DNA of 64,000 nt from an uncultured Vicinamibacterales bacterium (GTDB lineage: Bacteria; Acidobacteriota; Vicinamibacteria; Vicinamibacterales; UBA8438): positions 186,001-250,000 of the forward strand of contig OY282382.1 of assembly GCA_958295905.1 (NCBI GenBank), written 5' to 3'. Every line of letters starts with the position of its first letter. The stretch's first letter is position 1. The notes under the pieces were generated by a model. That model made no database searches and had not been told where the DNA came from. It worked only from the letters and a program-made list of their open reading frames with translations. This document shows positions 26,899-34,367 of the stretch, piece by piece. The position numbers and the translations under genes are program-made.

Positions 26899-26995
26899 GG
26901 AAGCGAACGGGGCCCGGTGGCCCTCCCGGTCTTCAAAATCGGTCGCCCCCCGCCAACGCGGGGGGGCTGGGTTCGACTCCCAGGCGCTTCCGCCA
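26899..26995 (+). tRNA. selC: tRNA-Sec (anticodon UCA)
   Basis: 97-nt gene with the hallmarks of bacterial tRNA-Sec. An 8-position acceptor (GGAAGCGA against GCGCTTCC, last pair A-G mismatched), a 6-bp D stem with a 4-nt loop (GGGGCC-CGGT-GGCCCT), anticodon arm CCGGT-CTTCAAA-ATCGG with anticodon TCA at 26933-26935, a long variable arm (8-bp stem CCCCCCGC/GCGGGGGG) and the T arm CTGGG-TTCGACT-CCCAG. Discriminator G and encoded CCA follow. It implies selenocysteine insertion at UGA in this organism. Confidence 0.88.
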
Positions 26996-27444
26996 ACCCT
27001 GAACGCGACCGGGAAGACCGTCATCCCGTGGCCGCCCCCGGAAGCGCATCGACCACCTCCTCATCGGTCGCCCCCCGCCAACGCGGGGGGGGGGCTGGGT
27101 TCGACTCCCAGGCGCTTCCGCCAACCCTGAACGCGACCGGGAAGACCGTCATCCCGTGGCCGCCCCCGGAAGCGCATCGACCACCTCCTCATCGGTCCCC
27201 CCCCCGCCAACGCGGGGGGGCTGGGTTCGACTCCCAGGCGCTTCCGCCAACCCTGAACGCGACCGGGAAGACCGTCATCCCGTGACGGCCCCCAAAAACG
27301 CATCGACCACGTCCTCATCGGGTTCGACTCCCAGGCGCTTCCGCCAACCCTGAACGCGACCGGGAAGACCGTCATCCCGCGGCTGCCCCGAGAAGCGCAT
27401 CGACGTCCGATCGTGTCGTTGAGCTCGCCGCCGTCGCCGACCCG
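26996..27444 (+). repeat. Array of selC 3'-half plus HAD 3'-end duplications
   Basis: Downstream of selC the T arm and 3' acceptor strand recur at 27097, 27223 and 27320 (periods 128, 126 and 97 bp from 26969). The first two extra copies also have the whole variable arm. Each is followed by the same intergenic stretch and by a copy of the last codons of the HAD gene that ends at 27445. So the duplicated unit runs from the selC anticodon-arm 3' strand into the HAD 3' end. In units two and three the HAD-derived segment reads GGAAGCGC (27040-27047 and 27168-27175), exactly complementary to the downstream GCGCTTCC. No gene is seen here. Confidence 0.8.
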
Positions 27445-28146
27445 TCATCCCGCGGCTGCCCCGAGAAGCGCATCGACCACCTCCTCGGTCGCGCGGAAGT
27501 CCGACAGCACCGCGTGAGCCCCCGCTGCGCGCAGGGCGGTCTCGTCGTAGGATCCGGTGGCGACGGCCACCGAGCGGGCGCCGGCCGCCGCCGCGCACTG
27601 CACGTCGAGCGGCGTATCGCCAATCACGACGACGTCGTCCGGTCCCCGCACCTCGACCCGGGTCCGGCGGGCCCGCTCCACCGCAATCGGCACCAGGGCA
27701 TCCCGCACCGGCGCATCGTCTCCGTACGCCCCGAAGCCGAAGTACCGCCAGAGGTCGAAGTGCTCCAGCTTGATGCGCGCCGGTTCCGCGAAATTCCCGG
27801 TGACCAGACCACAACGCACGGCGTCGTTGCGGGCGAGAACGTCGAGCAACCGGGACACGCCGGGCATCAACCCCTTCCGCGGCCCCGGAAAGTGGATCTC
27901 CTCGGCGAACAGCTCGCAGTACCGGCGGTGGAACCGGGCCCGAGCCGGGGGATCGACGGCCACCCCCACCCGCTCGGCCGCCGCGGTCAGAATCAGCTCG
28001 TCGGTTCGACCCGCCACCGGAATGCCGTCGAAACCGCGCGGCACGCCGAACAGCTCCTCGAACGCCCGGGTCAACGCGCGGTAACCGGCCCGACCCGACA
28101 GGAGCAGCGTCCCGTCGATGTCGAAGAGAAGGATCTTCGAGAACAC
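27445..28146 (-). CDS. HAD-family phosphatase (phosphoglycolate phosphatase-like)
   Basis: 233-residue HAD hydrolase with motif I LLFDIDGTLLLSG (nucleophile and acid-base aspartates), motif II VTGNFAE, and motif IV VVIGDTPLDVQCAAAAGA. The cap between motifs I and II is the helical C1 type found in Gph and beta-phosphoglucomutase relatives. The substrate is unknown. GTG 28146 gives the motif at the usual position; it begins 5 bp after the stop of the preceding membrane-protein gene, so the pair is an operon. Its last ~14 codons have been copied several times into the neighbouring selC array. Confidence 0.85.
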   Translation of the reverse strand: MFSKILLFDIDGTLLLSGRAGYRALTRAFEELFGVPRGFDGIPVAGRTDELILTAAAERVGVAVDPPARARFHRRYCELFAEEIHFPGPRKGLMPGVSRLLDVLARNDAVRCGLVTGNFAEPARIKLEHFDLWRYFGFGAYGDDAPVRDALVPIAVERARRTRVEVRGPDDVVVIGDTPLDVQCAAAAGARSVAVATGSYDETALRAAGAHAVLSDFRATEEVVDALLGAAAG

Positions 28147-28151
28147 GGACG

Positions 28152-28628
28152 CTACCGGCCCCGGAGGTCCCGGTTGACCTCGTCGACGATGCGGGACGAC
28201 TCGTTCAGGGCATGCGCGACGGCCCGCAACGCCACCCCGCCGGCGCCTATCGCGAGCACGCCCGTCAGGGCGTGCACGGCGGCGGGGAGGACGCCGGTGT
28301 CGACGCCGCCGCCGAGGATGGCGGTGAGCATGGTCGAGGCCATGGCCAACGTCGCGAACTTGAACACCGGCCCCCGCAACGCGGACACGCGGGCGACCGC
28401 GTCGGTCGTCAGTCCCCCCTCGGTGACCGCATCTCTGATGGCGCGGCCCTTGCCGATGAGATAGAACATGGTCATGGAGTGCGACAGCAGGGTCATGAGG
28501 GTCACGAAGATCGCCAGCGTCGCGTGACGCAGGACCTCGTCGGACGCGGACGCCGAATAGCCGAGGGCGAAGCTGACGAGCAGACCGGCCAGCGACAGCA
28601 CTGAAGCGGTAATCAACGCGGCGGACAT
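28152..28628 (-). CDS. Four-helix membrane protein of unknown function
   Basis: 158 residues with hydrophobic segments at about 5-24, 35-60, 88-108 and 113-135. The second contains LLSHSMTMFYLIGKG, which is characteristic: histidine and methionines within a membrane helix, followed by a soluble helix GRAIRDAVTEGG. No family is recognised. It is cotranscribed with the HAD gene (5-bp gap). A TATCAT hexamer at 28643-28638 lies 9 nt before the ATG, another near-leaderless arrangement. Confidence 0.6.
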   Translation of the reverse strand: MSAALITASVLSLAGLLVSFALGYSASASDEVLRHATLAIFVTLMTLLSHSMTMFYLIGKGRAIRDAVTEGGLTTDAVARVSALRGPVFKFATLAMASTMLTAILGGGVDTGVLPAAVHALTGVLAIGAGGVALRAVAHALNESSRIVDEVNRDLRGR

Positions 28629-28637
28629 CGGCCCATG

Positions 28638-28643
28638 ATGATA
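28638..28643 (-). promoter_or_regulatory. Putative -10 box of the membrane protein-HAD operon
   Basis: TATCAT on the minus strand, 9 nt before the ATG at 28628. No Shine-Dalgarno is present and no clear -35 is seen. Confidence 0.3.
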
Positions 28644-28726
28644 TCAGCCCGCGGCCGCCAAAGTCCCGACCGACTAGCACTCAATCACAGTTAACACAGG
28701 CAAGGGTTCCGTGTAGAACGTGTTGC

Positions 28727-30212
28727 ATGCGGATTGGGCTGCGGATATTGAAGCCGGAGACGGTGGGTTGGCTGCGGGGGGAGTTGGAGCGCGGGGAGCT
28801 GTCTCGGGCTGCTCTGGGGCGCGGGCTGTGCGAGCGTGACGGGTGGCGCAACCGGCGGGGGGCGTTGTGCGCGGCCTCGGCGCGCAAGGCGCTGCCGCGT
28901 CTGGCGGCGGCGTTGGGGATGGCGCTGCCGCCGGCGCAGTCTGTTCCGCCGCGGCGTGGTTGCGGTCCGGCGTTGTGCGAGGCGGGGTTGCCGCTAACTG
29001 AATTCTGCGGCAGCTTGTCGGCGTTGGGGGCGGTCGGTGTGCGGGTGGCGGAAACGGCAGCGGAGCGGCAGTTGTGCGGTGATCTGCTGGCGGCGTGCCA
29101 TCCGCGGGGTCGGGGGCGTGCGCCGGGTTGCCGTCTGACGTATCTGGTGGAAGCGGCGTCGGGTGTGCTGGGGGTGCTGAGCTTCGTGTCGGCGCCGTTG
29201 CGGTTGGGGCCTCGCGACGCGCACCTGGACTGGGACGCCCGCACGCGTGGGGCGCACATCGGGGAGGTGGTCTCCAACGACCGATTTCTGCTGTTGCCTG
29301 GAGTTCGGGTGCCGCACCTGGCCTCGCACGTGCTGGGGCGAGCGGTGGGGTGTCTGGCGTCGGACTGGGCAGCGCGTCACGGGGTTCGGCCGGTGTTGGT
29401 GGAGACGTGCGTGGAGGCGTCTCGGCCAGCGACCAGCTACCGGGCTGCGGGCTGGACGTGCGTGGGTCGGACGGCGGGGTTGCCGCCGGGTCGGCGGTCG
29501 GGGTCGAGCCGAAGGGGGTGTGGCTGCGGGGCCTGGCCGTGGACTGGGCGGAGACGTTGCGGCGGCCGCCGGCGCGGGAGCCGGGGTCGTTTCCGGCCCT
29601 TGCCGCGGAAGCGGGGGAAGACGAGTCCGGTTGGGTGCGTATCGAGTTTGGGCGCTCGGACTTGGCCGACGGGCGCTTGCGGTCTCGTCTGGCGCGGTTG
29701 GGAGCGGGGTGGTGGCGGCATCCGGGCGAGCCGCTGACGGCGGTTTTCCCGGGCAGTGCCGAGCAACAGGCGGTGTATCGTTTCCTGCACAATAGCAAGG
29801 TGGCCGACGAGGACATCCTGCAACCGCATCGGGAGGCGCTGGTGGAGCGCTGCCGGCCGGCGTCGGCGGTACTGCTGGTGCAGGACACGACGACGCTGAA
29901 CTACACCGGTCTGCGGGAGAGCGCGGCGGGTTGGGACCGCTTGGGGAGCGTGAGAGCAGCGCACGGGGTCTGTTCGTGCATGCGGCGGTGGCGTTTACCG
30001 AGGGACGGCGGGCGTTGGGGGTGAGCGGGCTGGAGACGTGGGCGCGGCCGGAAGCCGAACCGGCGGTGGAACGGGAGAAGGAGAGCCGGCGCTGGTTCCG
30101 GGGGTTCGATCAGGGCCGGGCGTTGGGGCGGGCGAGTCCCGGGACGCGGGTGGTGGTGGTCGGGGACCGCGAGAGCGACATTTACGAGCTGCTGAAGCGG
30201 CAGGCTGCGCAT
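28727..30212 (+). pseudogene. Tn5/IS4-type transposase with N-terminal DruA-like (DUF4338) domain, broken
   Basis: Three reading frames must be joined. Frame one (28727 to about 29513) encodes a DUF4338/DruA-like region with HLDWDARTRGAHIGEVVSN, FLLLPGVRVPHLASHVLGR and SYRAAGWTCVGRT. A shift at the G5 run near 29513-29517 leads to a Tn5-type DNA-binding domain (FGRSDLADGRLRSRLARLG) and the first catalytic aspartate in LLVQDTTTLNYTG. A second shift at the G4 run 29965-29968 leads to the rest of the DDE domain with VVVVGDRESDIYELL. The match stops at about 30212, where it abuts an IstB remnant, so the C-terminal glutamate region is missing. Base use differs from the flanking genes. Sequencing errors at the G-runs could explain the shifts, but not the truncation. 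Confidence 0.75.
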
Positions 30213-30213
30213 G

Positions 30214-30524
30214 CGGACGAGGGCACAGCAGAGGAAACTCTTCCCGATGCCGCACGGCCCGGTGATGATCAGGTTGTGGCGTTCGGCGATCCACGCGCAG
30301 GTGCCCAGCGTGAGGACCTGCTGGCAATTGAGCTGCCGGGCGCGGGTGAAGTCGACGGCTTCGAGCGACGCCGGGTAGCGCAGCTTGGCCGTCTGCAAGC
30401 GCCGTTGGAGCTTGCGCTGCTCGCGGGCCGTCCACTCGGTATCGATCAGCAGGCCGAGCCGCTCCTCGAAGTTGAGCGCGGCGGCCTCGTCGGTGTCAAG
30501 CTGCTTCTGGAAGGCGTCGGCCAT
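30214..30524 (-). pseudogene. IstB-like ATPase (IS21 family), N-terminal fragment
   Basis: About 103 codons from ATG 30524 match the helper ATPase of IS21: FEERLGLLIDTEWTAREQRK, LQRRLQTAKLRYPASLEAVD, and the Walker A loop LIITGPCGIGKSFLCCAL. Similarity ends immediately after Walker A, at the joint with the Tn5-type remnant, so Walker B and the rest are lost. It faces the other remnant head-on. It cannot be functional. Confidence 0.8.
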
Positions 30525-30597
30525 CGCGCCGAGCTTCGCAAGAGGCTCGGATGAGGAAATATTCGAAAACCGTGTGGATGCCGGGAGGATCGATGGG

Positions 30598-30939
30598 TCA
30601 CTTGGCCGCGGCCATTGAATTGACCTGGATCGTCTTGGTCCTGGAGTCCAGCGTGCCGACGACTACTACTTTCTTTCCGGCAAACTCTCTTGATTTGTCC
30701 TGGTCGCTCAACTGATAGGTTTCTTTGCCGTCAAACAAAACGAACGGGACGCTGTGGTCATCGACGCAAGCGATGGCGCAGGCAGCGTCGGTCGACCCCA
30801 TCCGCATTCCGGAATGATCGGCTCCGGGGCACTCGTCATCGGTGATCGTGCCTGAGAAAGTCTGTCTGCTCTGGGTTGCAAACATCGTGGCGGAGGCAAG
30901 AAGAGCGGAGGCAAGAAGACCTATCAGTAGATATTTCAT
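30598..30939 (-). CDS. Small secreted protein, DUF5818-like
   Basis: 113 residues. A Sec signal (MKYLLIGLLASALLASATMF) is followed by a compact beta domain beginning QTFSGTITDDECPGADHSGM and ending VVVVGTLDSRTKTIQVNSMA. The pattern FxGxITDxxC, a Cys pair in ACAIACVDD, and the OB-like closing strand resemble the DUF5818 family common in Acidobacteria. Function unknown. Codon use is visibly less GC-rich than that of the surrounding genome, as in the two following genes. Confidence 0.65.
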   Translation of the reverse strand: MKYLLIGLLASALLASATMFATQSRQTFSGTITDDECPGADHSGMRMGSTDAACAIACVDDHSVPFVLFDGKETYQLSDQDKSREFAGKKVVVVGTLDSRTKTIQVNSMAAAK

Positions 30940-31054
30940 AAAGCTCACGCAAAGCGAAGTCATTCGCAACCTGCGAGAAATCGGGGGGAAGGTGTCACAC
31001 ACCTCCCCCCCGATTCGTGGTCGAAAACCCCGAGGCCGAGAAACTCTCTGCCGG

Positions 31055-31720
31055 TTATCGGCCCGGCAACATGACGTGGGCTTCCGGCGTGCCCGCAAAC
31101 ATCAGCCAGGCGCCGCCCGCATCGCGAACCTCCGGCAGTCCGACTTGCTCCCCCGTGAAGTTCGGCATGCCGATAAACGTGTGCCAGATAGCGGTGTCCT
31201 GGCTGTTGCCCCGGAGGTTATACCACATGGACCCGACTTCGGACAGCTCACGCGTTCCGTCTTCCCCGGCGGCCAAAACCAGCTCCCTAATCCCTCCGGT
31301 GCCGCTGCTCGACAAGACAGGCCTGCCACCTTCCAGCGTTGGCGCGGCCTTGGCCCCCATCTCCGCGAACGCTCGATTCTGCGCGATGCGCGGCAGGTTG
31401 GCCTCGCTGCTGGTGCACTCCACCGACCACGGCCGCTCTCCAGGCCAGCCGGTCAGGTCGTAGCAGATCATACGGCCGGGGCCGCTCCTCAAAACTTCAA
31501 ACGTAAAGTCGGCAGCCGTGACCTCTTCGCCCGCATCCGGATTCCGAATCCACTTAATGACCGTGGCGTCCCTGGCCATAGCCGAGTTCGGAGCGGCGAG
31601 CAACGGCTTTTGGATGGGGTCTGTCGTATCGGTCCGGCGCGCCTCGTAGACCTGCGCCTGCGCCGGCGCGCTCATCGCAACCGCCATTACGCAGAGTACA
31701 AACAGAGAAATCGGTTTCAT
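31055..31720 (-). CDS. Secreted protein of unknown function
   Basis: 221 residues with a clear signal peptide (MKPISLFVLCVMAVAMSAPAQA). The mature protein contains ICYDLTGWPGERPWSVECTS, VGSMWYNLRGNSQDTAIWHT and IGMPNFTGEQVGLPEVRDAG. Two cysteines are close to each other (MICYDL..VECTSS) and could form a disulfide. I do not recognise a family. The next gene on this strand encodes a di-haem peroxidase whose stop lies 65 bp upstream, so periplasmic redox context is possible. Confidence 0.55.
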   Translation of the reverse strand: MKPISLFVLCVMAVAMSAPAQAQVYEARRTDTTDPIQKPLLAAPNSAMARDATVIKWIRNPDAGEEVTAADFTFEVLRSGPGRMICYDLTGWPGERPWSVECTSSEANLPRIAQNRAFAEMGAKAAPTLEGGRPVLSSSGTGGIRELVLAAGEDGTRELSEVGSMWYNLRGNSQDTAIWHTFIGMPNFTGEQVGLPEVRDAGGAWLMFAGTPEAHVMLPGR

Positions 31721-31785
31721 GTGAGTCCTCCCTCAAAATTCGGGTGTCGACAAGCCAGTTATACCACGATGGCGCGTACTCGGCT

Positions 31786-33024
31786 CTATTGAATGCTTCC
31801 GCCGACGGGCAGGCCGCTCGGTACGCGCTCGGGAATCGTCCGGTCGAACGAGTCATCGCTCAGAGCATATAAAAACTCGATCAGATCCACGTCTTCTTCG
31901 TCCACGTTCTGCAACTCGCGAAGCCGCGGATCGAGCTCCTCGTAGCTGACGTTCGGGTTCCGGGAGCTCCCGGCGATGGTGGATTCATAGAACCCCACGA
32001 CGGCGCGCAGCGTCCGGAACATACCATTGTGCCCGTATGGGAAGGTAAATTCGAGGTTTCTCAGCGACGGCGTGCGAAACGCATAGCTGTCGCACGCTGC
32101 TCGGGACGCTGCAGTACGCGGCTCCTGAGGAGCTGCCGGGCAAGGAGGGTTCTGCCCGCCTCCGTCGGAGGCGGGCAGAACGGGGTTGTCGGGCACGCCC
32201 ATGACATGCAGTTTGTAATCGGAGAACATGGGCCCGTTGTGGCACCTGATGCACCCGATCTCCTCGAAGCGCTGCATTCCGCTGACCTGTTCCTCCGTCA
32301 TGGCGCTGCGGTCGCCGCGCATGTAGCGGTCGAACGGCGAGTTGTTGGCCAGCAGCGACCGCATGAACGCCGCTATCGCCCTGCCTAGGTTTTCCGCGTT
32401 GACCGGCTGTTCACTGCCGAAGGCCCCGGCGAACAGGCTCCGGTACTCGGCGTTGGCCTGGAGCTTCTCTACCACTCTCGCGACAGCCTCATCCTCCGGG
32501 TAGGTGTTCCCTCGCATTTCCTCAAGCGACTTGAGCGGTTCGAGCGCCTGCGATTCGAGGCTCCTGATGCGATTGTCCCAGAACGCCGGCGCAGTCGCCG
32601 GGTCGTAGCGGCCCGATTCATCGATGCCGTTGAAAGCAACGTTCAGAACCGTCGGACTATTGCGTTTGACGATCGGAATCGAACTGCCGGGCGCCTGCCG
32701 CCGGAAGCGGCCCAGGCCGATGCCCGTCACGCCGAGCGACAGGTCGCGGTCCTCCGCATAGGCGTTTTGGGGATGATGGCACGTCGCGCAGGCTACGTCT
32801 TGGGGTCCCGACAAAAGCGGGTCCCAGAACAGCAGCCTTCCCAGCTCAACTTTTGCTGGGGCCGTCGGGTTATATCCCGGCGCCTGCTGAGTCGACGGCA
32901 GCGCCGACACACTGTGTTCAACGGCACCAACTTCTTGTCCAACGGCACCAACTTCCATGAAAAGGAGTACGGCGACCGTAGCTGCTGCGACCAGCAGGTG
33001 TTTCGCTCCGAAGATTATAGGCAT
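31786..33024 (-). CDS. Di-haem cytochrome c peroxidase (CcpA/MauG family)
   Basis: 412 residues with a signal peptide and two CxxCH haem sites: ACATCHHPQNAYAEDRDL (low-potential haem) and GCIRCHNGPMFSDY (second haem). Between them lie the family phrases NSPTVLNVAFNG, PAFWDNRIRSLESQALEPL and AIAAFMRSLLANNSPFDRYM, and a C-terminal TPSLRNLEFTFPYGHNGMF. It would reduce hydrogen peroxide in the periplasm or, like MauG, oxidise a partner protein. A purine-rich run just before the ATG serves as ribosome site. Nothing else is recognisable in 33025-33237. The region is less GC-rich than the surrounding chromosome. Confidence 0.88.
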   Translation of the reverse strand: MPIIFGAKHLLVAAATVAVLLFMEVGAVGQEVGAVEHSVSALPSTQQAPGYNPTAPAKVELGRLLFWDPLLSGPQDVACATCHHPQNAYAEDRDLSLGVTGIGLGRFRRQAPGSSIPIVKRNSPTVLNVAFNGIDESGRYDPATAPAFWDNRIRSLESQALEPLKSLEEMRGNTYPEDEAVARVVEKLQANAEYRSLFAGAFGSEQPVNAENLGRAIAAFMRSLLANNSPFDRYMRGDRSAMTEEQVSGMQRFEEIGCIRCHNGPMFSDYKLHVMGVPDNPVLPASDGGGQNPPCPAAPQEPRTAASRAACDSYAFRTPSLRNLEFTFPYGHNGMFRTLRAVVGFYESTIAGSSRNPNVSYEELDPRLRELQNVDEEDVDLIEFLYALSDDSFDRTIPERVPSGLPVGGSIQ

Positions 33025-33237
33025 GAGTACCCCCCCCTAGTGGCCCGTCACGTCATAAGTTTCGGACAGACGAACTTGGGTCGAACGACGTATTTTCTTC
33101 TGCATAGGACTCTTGCGGTTCGAGGTGAGTGCCCCGGCGACCCTATGTTTAGTCGTGTCGATGAACTGGTGCCGGCCCCCTTCACAGGCCTAGGCGCGCC
33201 ACAGGACAGTTAGTCTACCCACAACTATGGGCGGGTG

Positions 33238-33740
33238 TCAAGAGAGAATGCGCCGCGCCACAACCGACAGCGGTGCGGCAGGGCGCACGTCGGACAGGCG
33301 GGCCGGGCGGGCCGTCGAGGAGAGGCGTTCAAGCGCAATGGGGGGGCGCAACGCGTAGCGACACACCCGCTCGAGGCGGTCCCGCTGGCCGGCCGGCACG
33401 CAGAGCGCGGCATGGAGATCGAAGCCGTTGTGGCGCGCCTGACACGGCCCGAGCCATGGAGGGTCGGTGACGGCGGCCAGGGAGGCGCCGCCGCGACGGA
33501 CCCGGGCGCCGGCCCGCGACCCGAGCGCGACCCGGCCCTGCACCGACGCCGCCGCGAGCCCGGCCAGCACCGGGGCCTCCTCGGCCCATTCGTCCACCGT
33601 GCTCCCACCCGCATCGGTCTCCTCCAGCCCCTGCGGGGGCAGTAGCCGCTGGAGGTAGGCCTCCACCGTGGCGAGTACCTCGTCGACGTCGGCGGCGTCG
33701 AGCGCGGCGGCCGGATAGAATCGCAGGCCCGTCGCGTCGT
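33238..33740 (-). pseudogene. IS91-family transposase remnant
   Basis: The minus strand encodes the C-terminal half of an IS91-type Y2 transposase: AALDAADVDEVLATVEAYLQ, RLLPPQGLEET, EEAPVLAGLAAASVQGRVAL and GFDLHAALCVPAGQRDRLER followed by CRYALRPPIALERLS. The N-terminal catalytic tyrosines are missing, and after ALERLS the frame continues into unrelated residues. Both ends are truncated. The remnant lies at the right border of the less GC-rich segment 30.6-33.2 kb. Confidence 0.78.
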
Positions 33741-33775
33741 GCCCGAAGACCCCGTCAACCCGACCGACCCGACCG

Positions 33776-34285
33776 ATGACCGCCGCGCCCTCGTCCTTCG
33801 TCGTTCGGTGGCTGTCCACCGTCCGCGACAGCCTCGGCCGCCGCCACGACGCCCTGGACGTGGCGATGGGCACGGGGCGCCACGCCCGGGTCGCCGCCGC
33901 GCTAGGGTTCCGGGTCCACGGCGTCGACCGCGACCTCGGGCGGATACGCCAAGCCCGGAAGGACGGCTTGACGGCGGCGAGACTCTGGGTCGCGGACCTC
34001 GAGGTGTCCCCCCTGCCCCGCGACCGGTTCGACGTGCTGATCTGCACCAACTACCTGCAGCGCTCGCTCTGGCCGGCGCTGCGCGGCGCCGTGCGGTCCG
34101 GCGGTTTCGTGATCTACGAGACCTTCACGGTCGCCCAGCTCGCCCATGGCACGGGACCGCGGTCGGCCGACCATCTGCTGCGGCCCGGCGAGCTGCGGGG
34201 GGTCTTCGACGGTTGGCAGATCCGGCACGACCAGGAGCATCGGCACCCGACCGGCGTCGCGCAGGTGGTCGCGGGAAAGCCGTGA
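33776..34285 (+). CDS. Class I SAM-dependent methyltransferase (TehB-like)
   Basis: 169 residues, a minimal Rossmann methyltransferase: ALDVAMGTGRHARVAAALGF is the SAM loop, VHGVDRDLGRIRQA the acidic end of strand two, and VADLEVSPLPRDRFDVLICT the strand-four region. LRSGGF-like AVRSGGFVIYETFT closes the core. The length and simple layout resemble TehB and related small methyltransferases; the substrate is unknown. The gene points towards the Fur-rubrerythrin gene, with 82 bp between stops. Confidence 0.75.
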   Translation: MTAAPSSFVVRWLSTVRDSLGRRHDALDVAMGTGRHARVAAALGFRVHGVDRDLGRIRQARKDGLTAARLWVADLEVSPLPRDRFDVLICTNYLQRSLWPALRGAVRSGGFVIYETFTVAQLAHGTGPRSADHLLRPGELRGVFDGWQIRHDQEHRHPTGVAQVVAGKP

Positions 34286-34367
34286 CGAGGCCGAACGGGA
34301 ACCTGCCGACCCGTGGTGGAACGCCGCGGCGCTCCGGGAGCGGCGCGGGCGCCCGCGGGCGGTGATG

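Noticed and set aside
26938..27350. Several tRNA-Sec genes in tandem
   Set aside because: Only the first has an anticodon arm and D arm; the others lack the 5' half and cannot decode.
24925..27350. tRNA genes as attachment site of an integrated element
   Set aside because: No integrase or phage gene lies between them or within 10 kb, and the selC duplications are joined to the HAD gene end rather than to foreign DNA.
26743..27444. Possible CRISPR array
   Set aside because: Repeat units are 97-128 bp or 75 bp, consist of tRNA and gene fragments, have no unique spacers of regular length, and no cas genes lie nearby.
28727..29510. Stand-alone DruA defence gene
   Set aside because: The domain continues, after one frameshift, into a Tn5-type transposase; no other Druantia component is present.
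30213..30554. C-terminal part of a transposase in frame with the DDE domain
   Set aside because: The sequence is the reverse complement of an IstB N-terminus; the plus-strand reading is an artefact of the junction.
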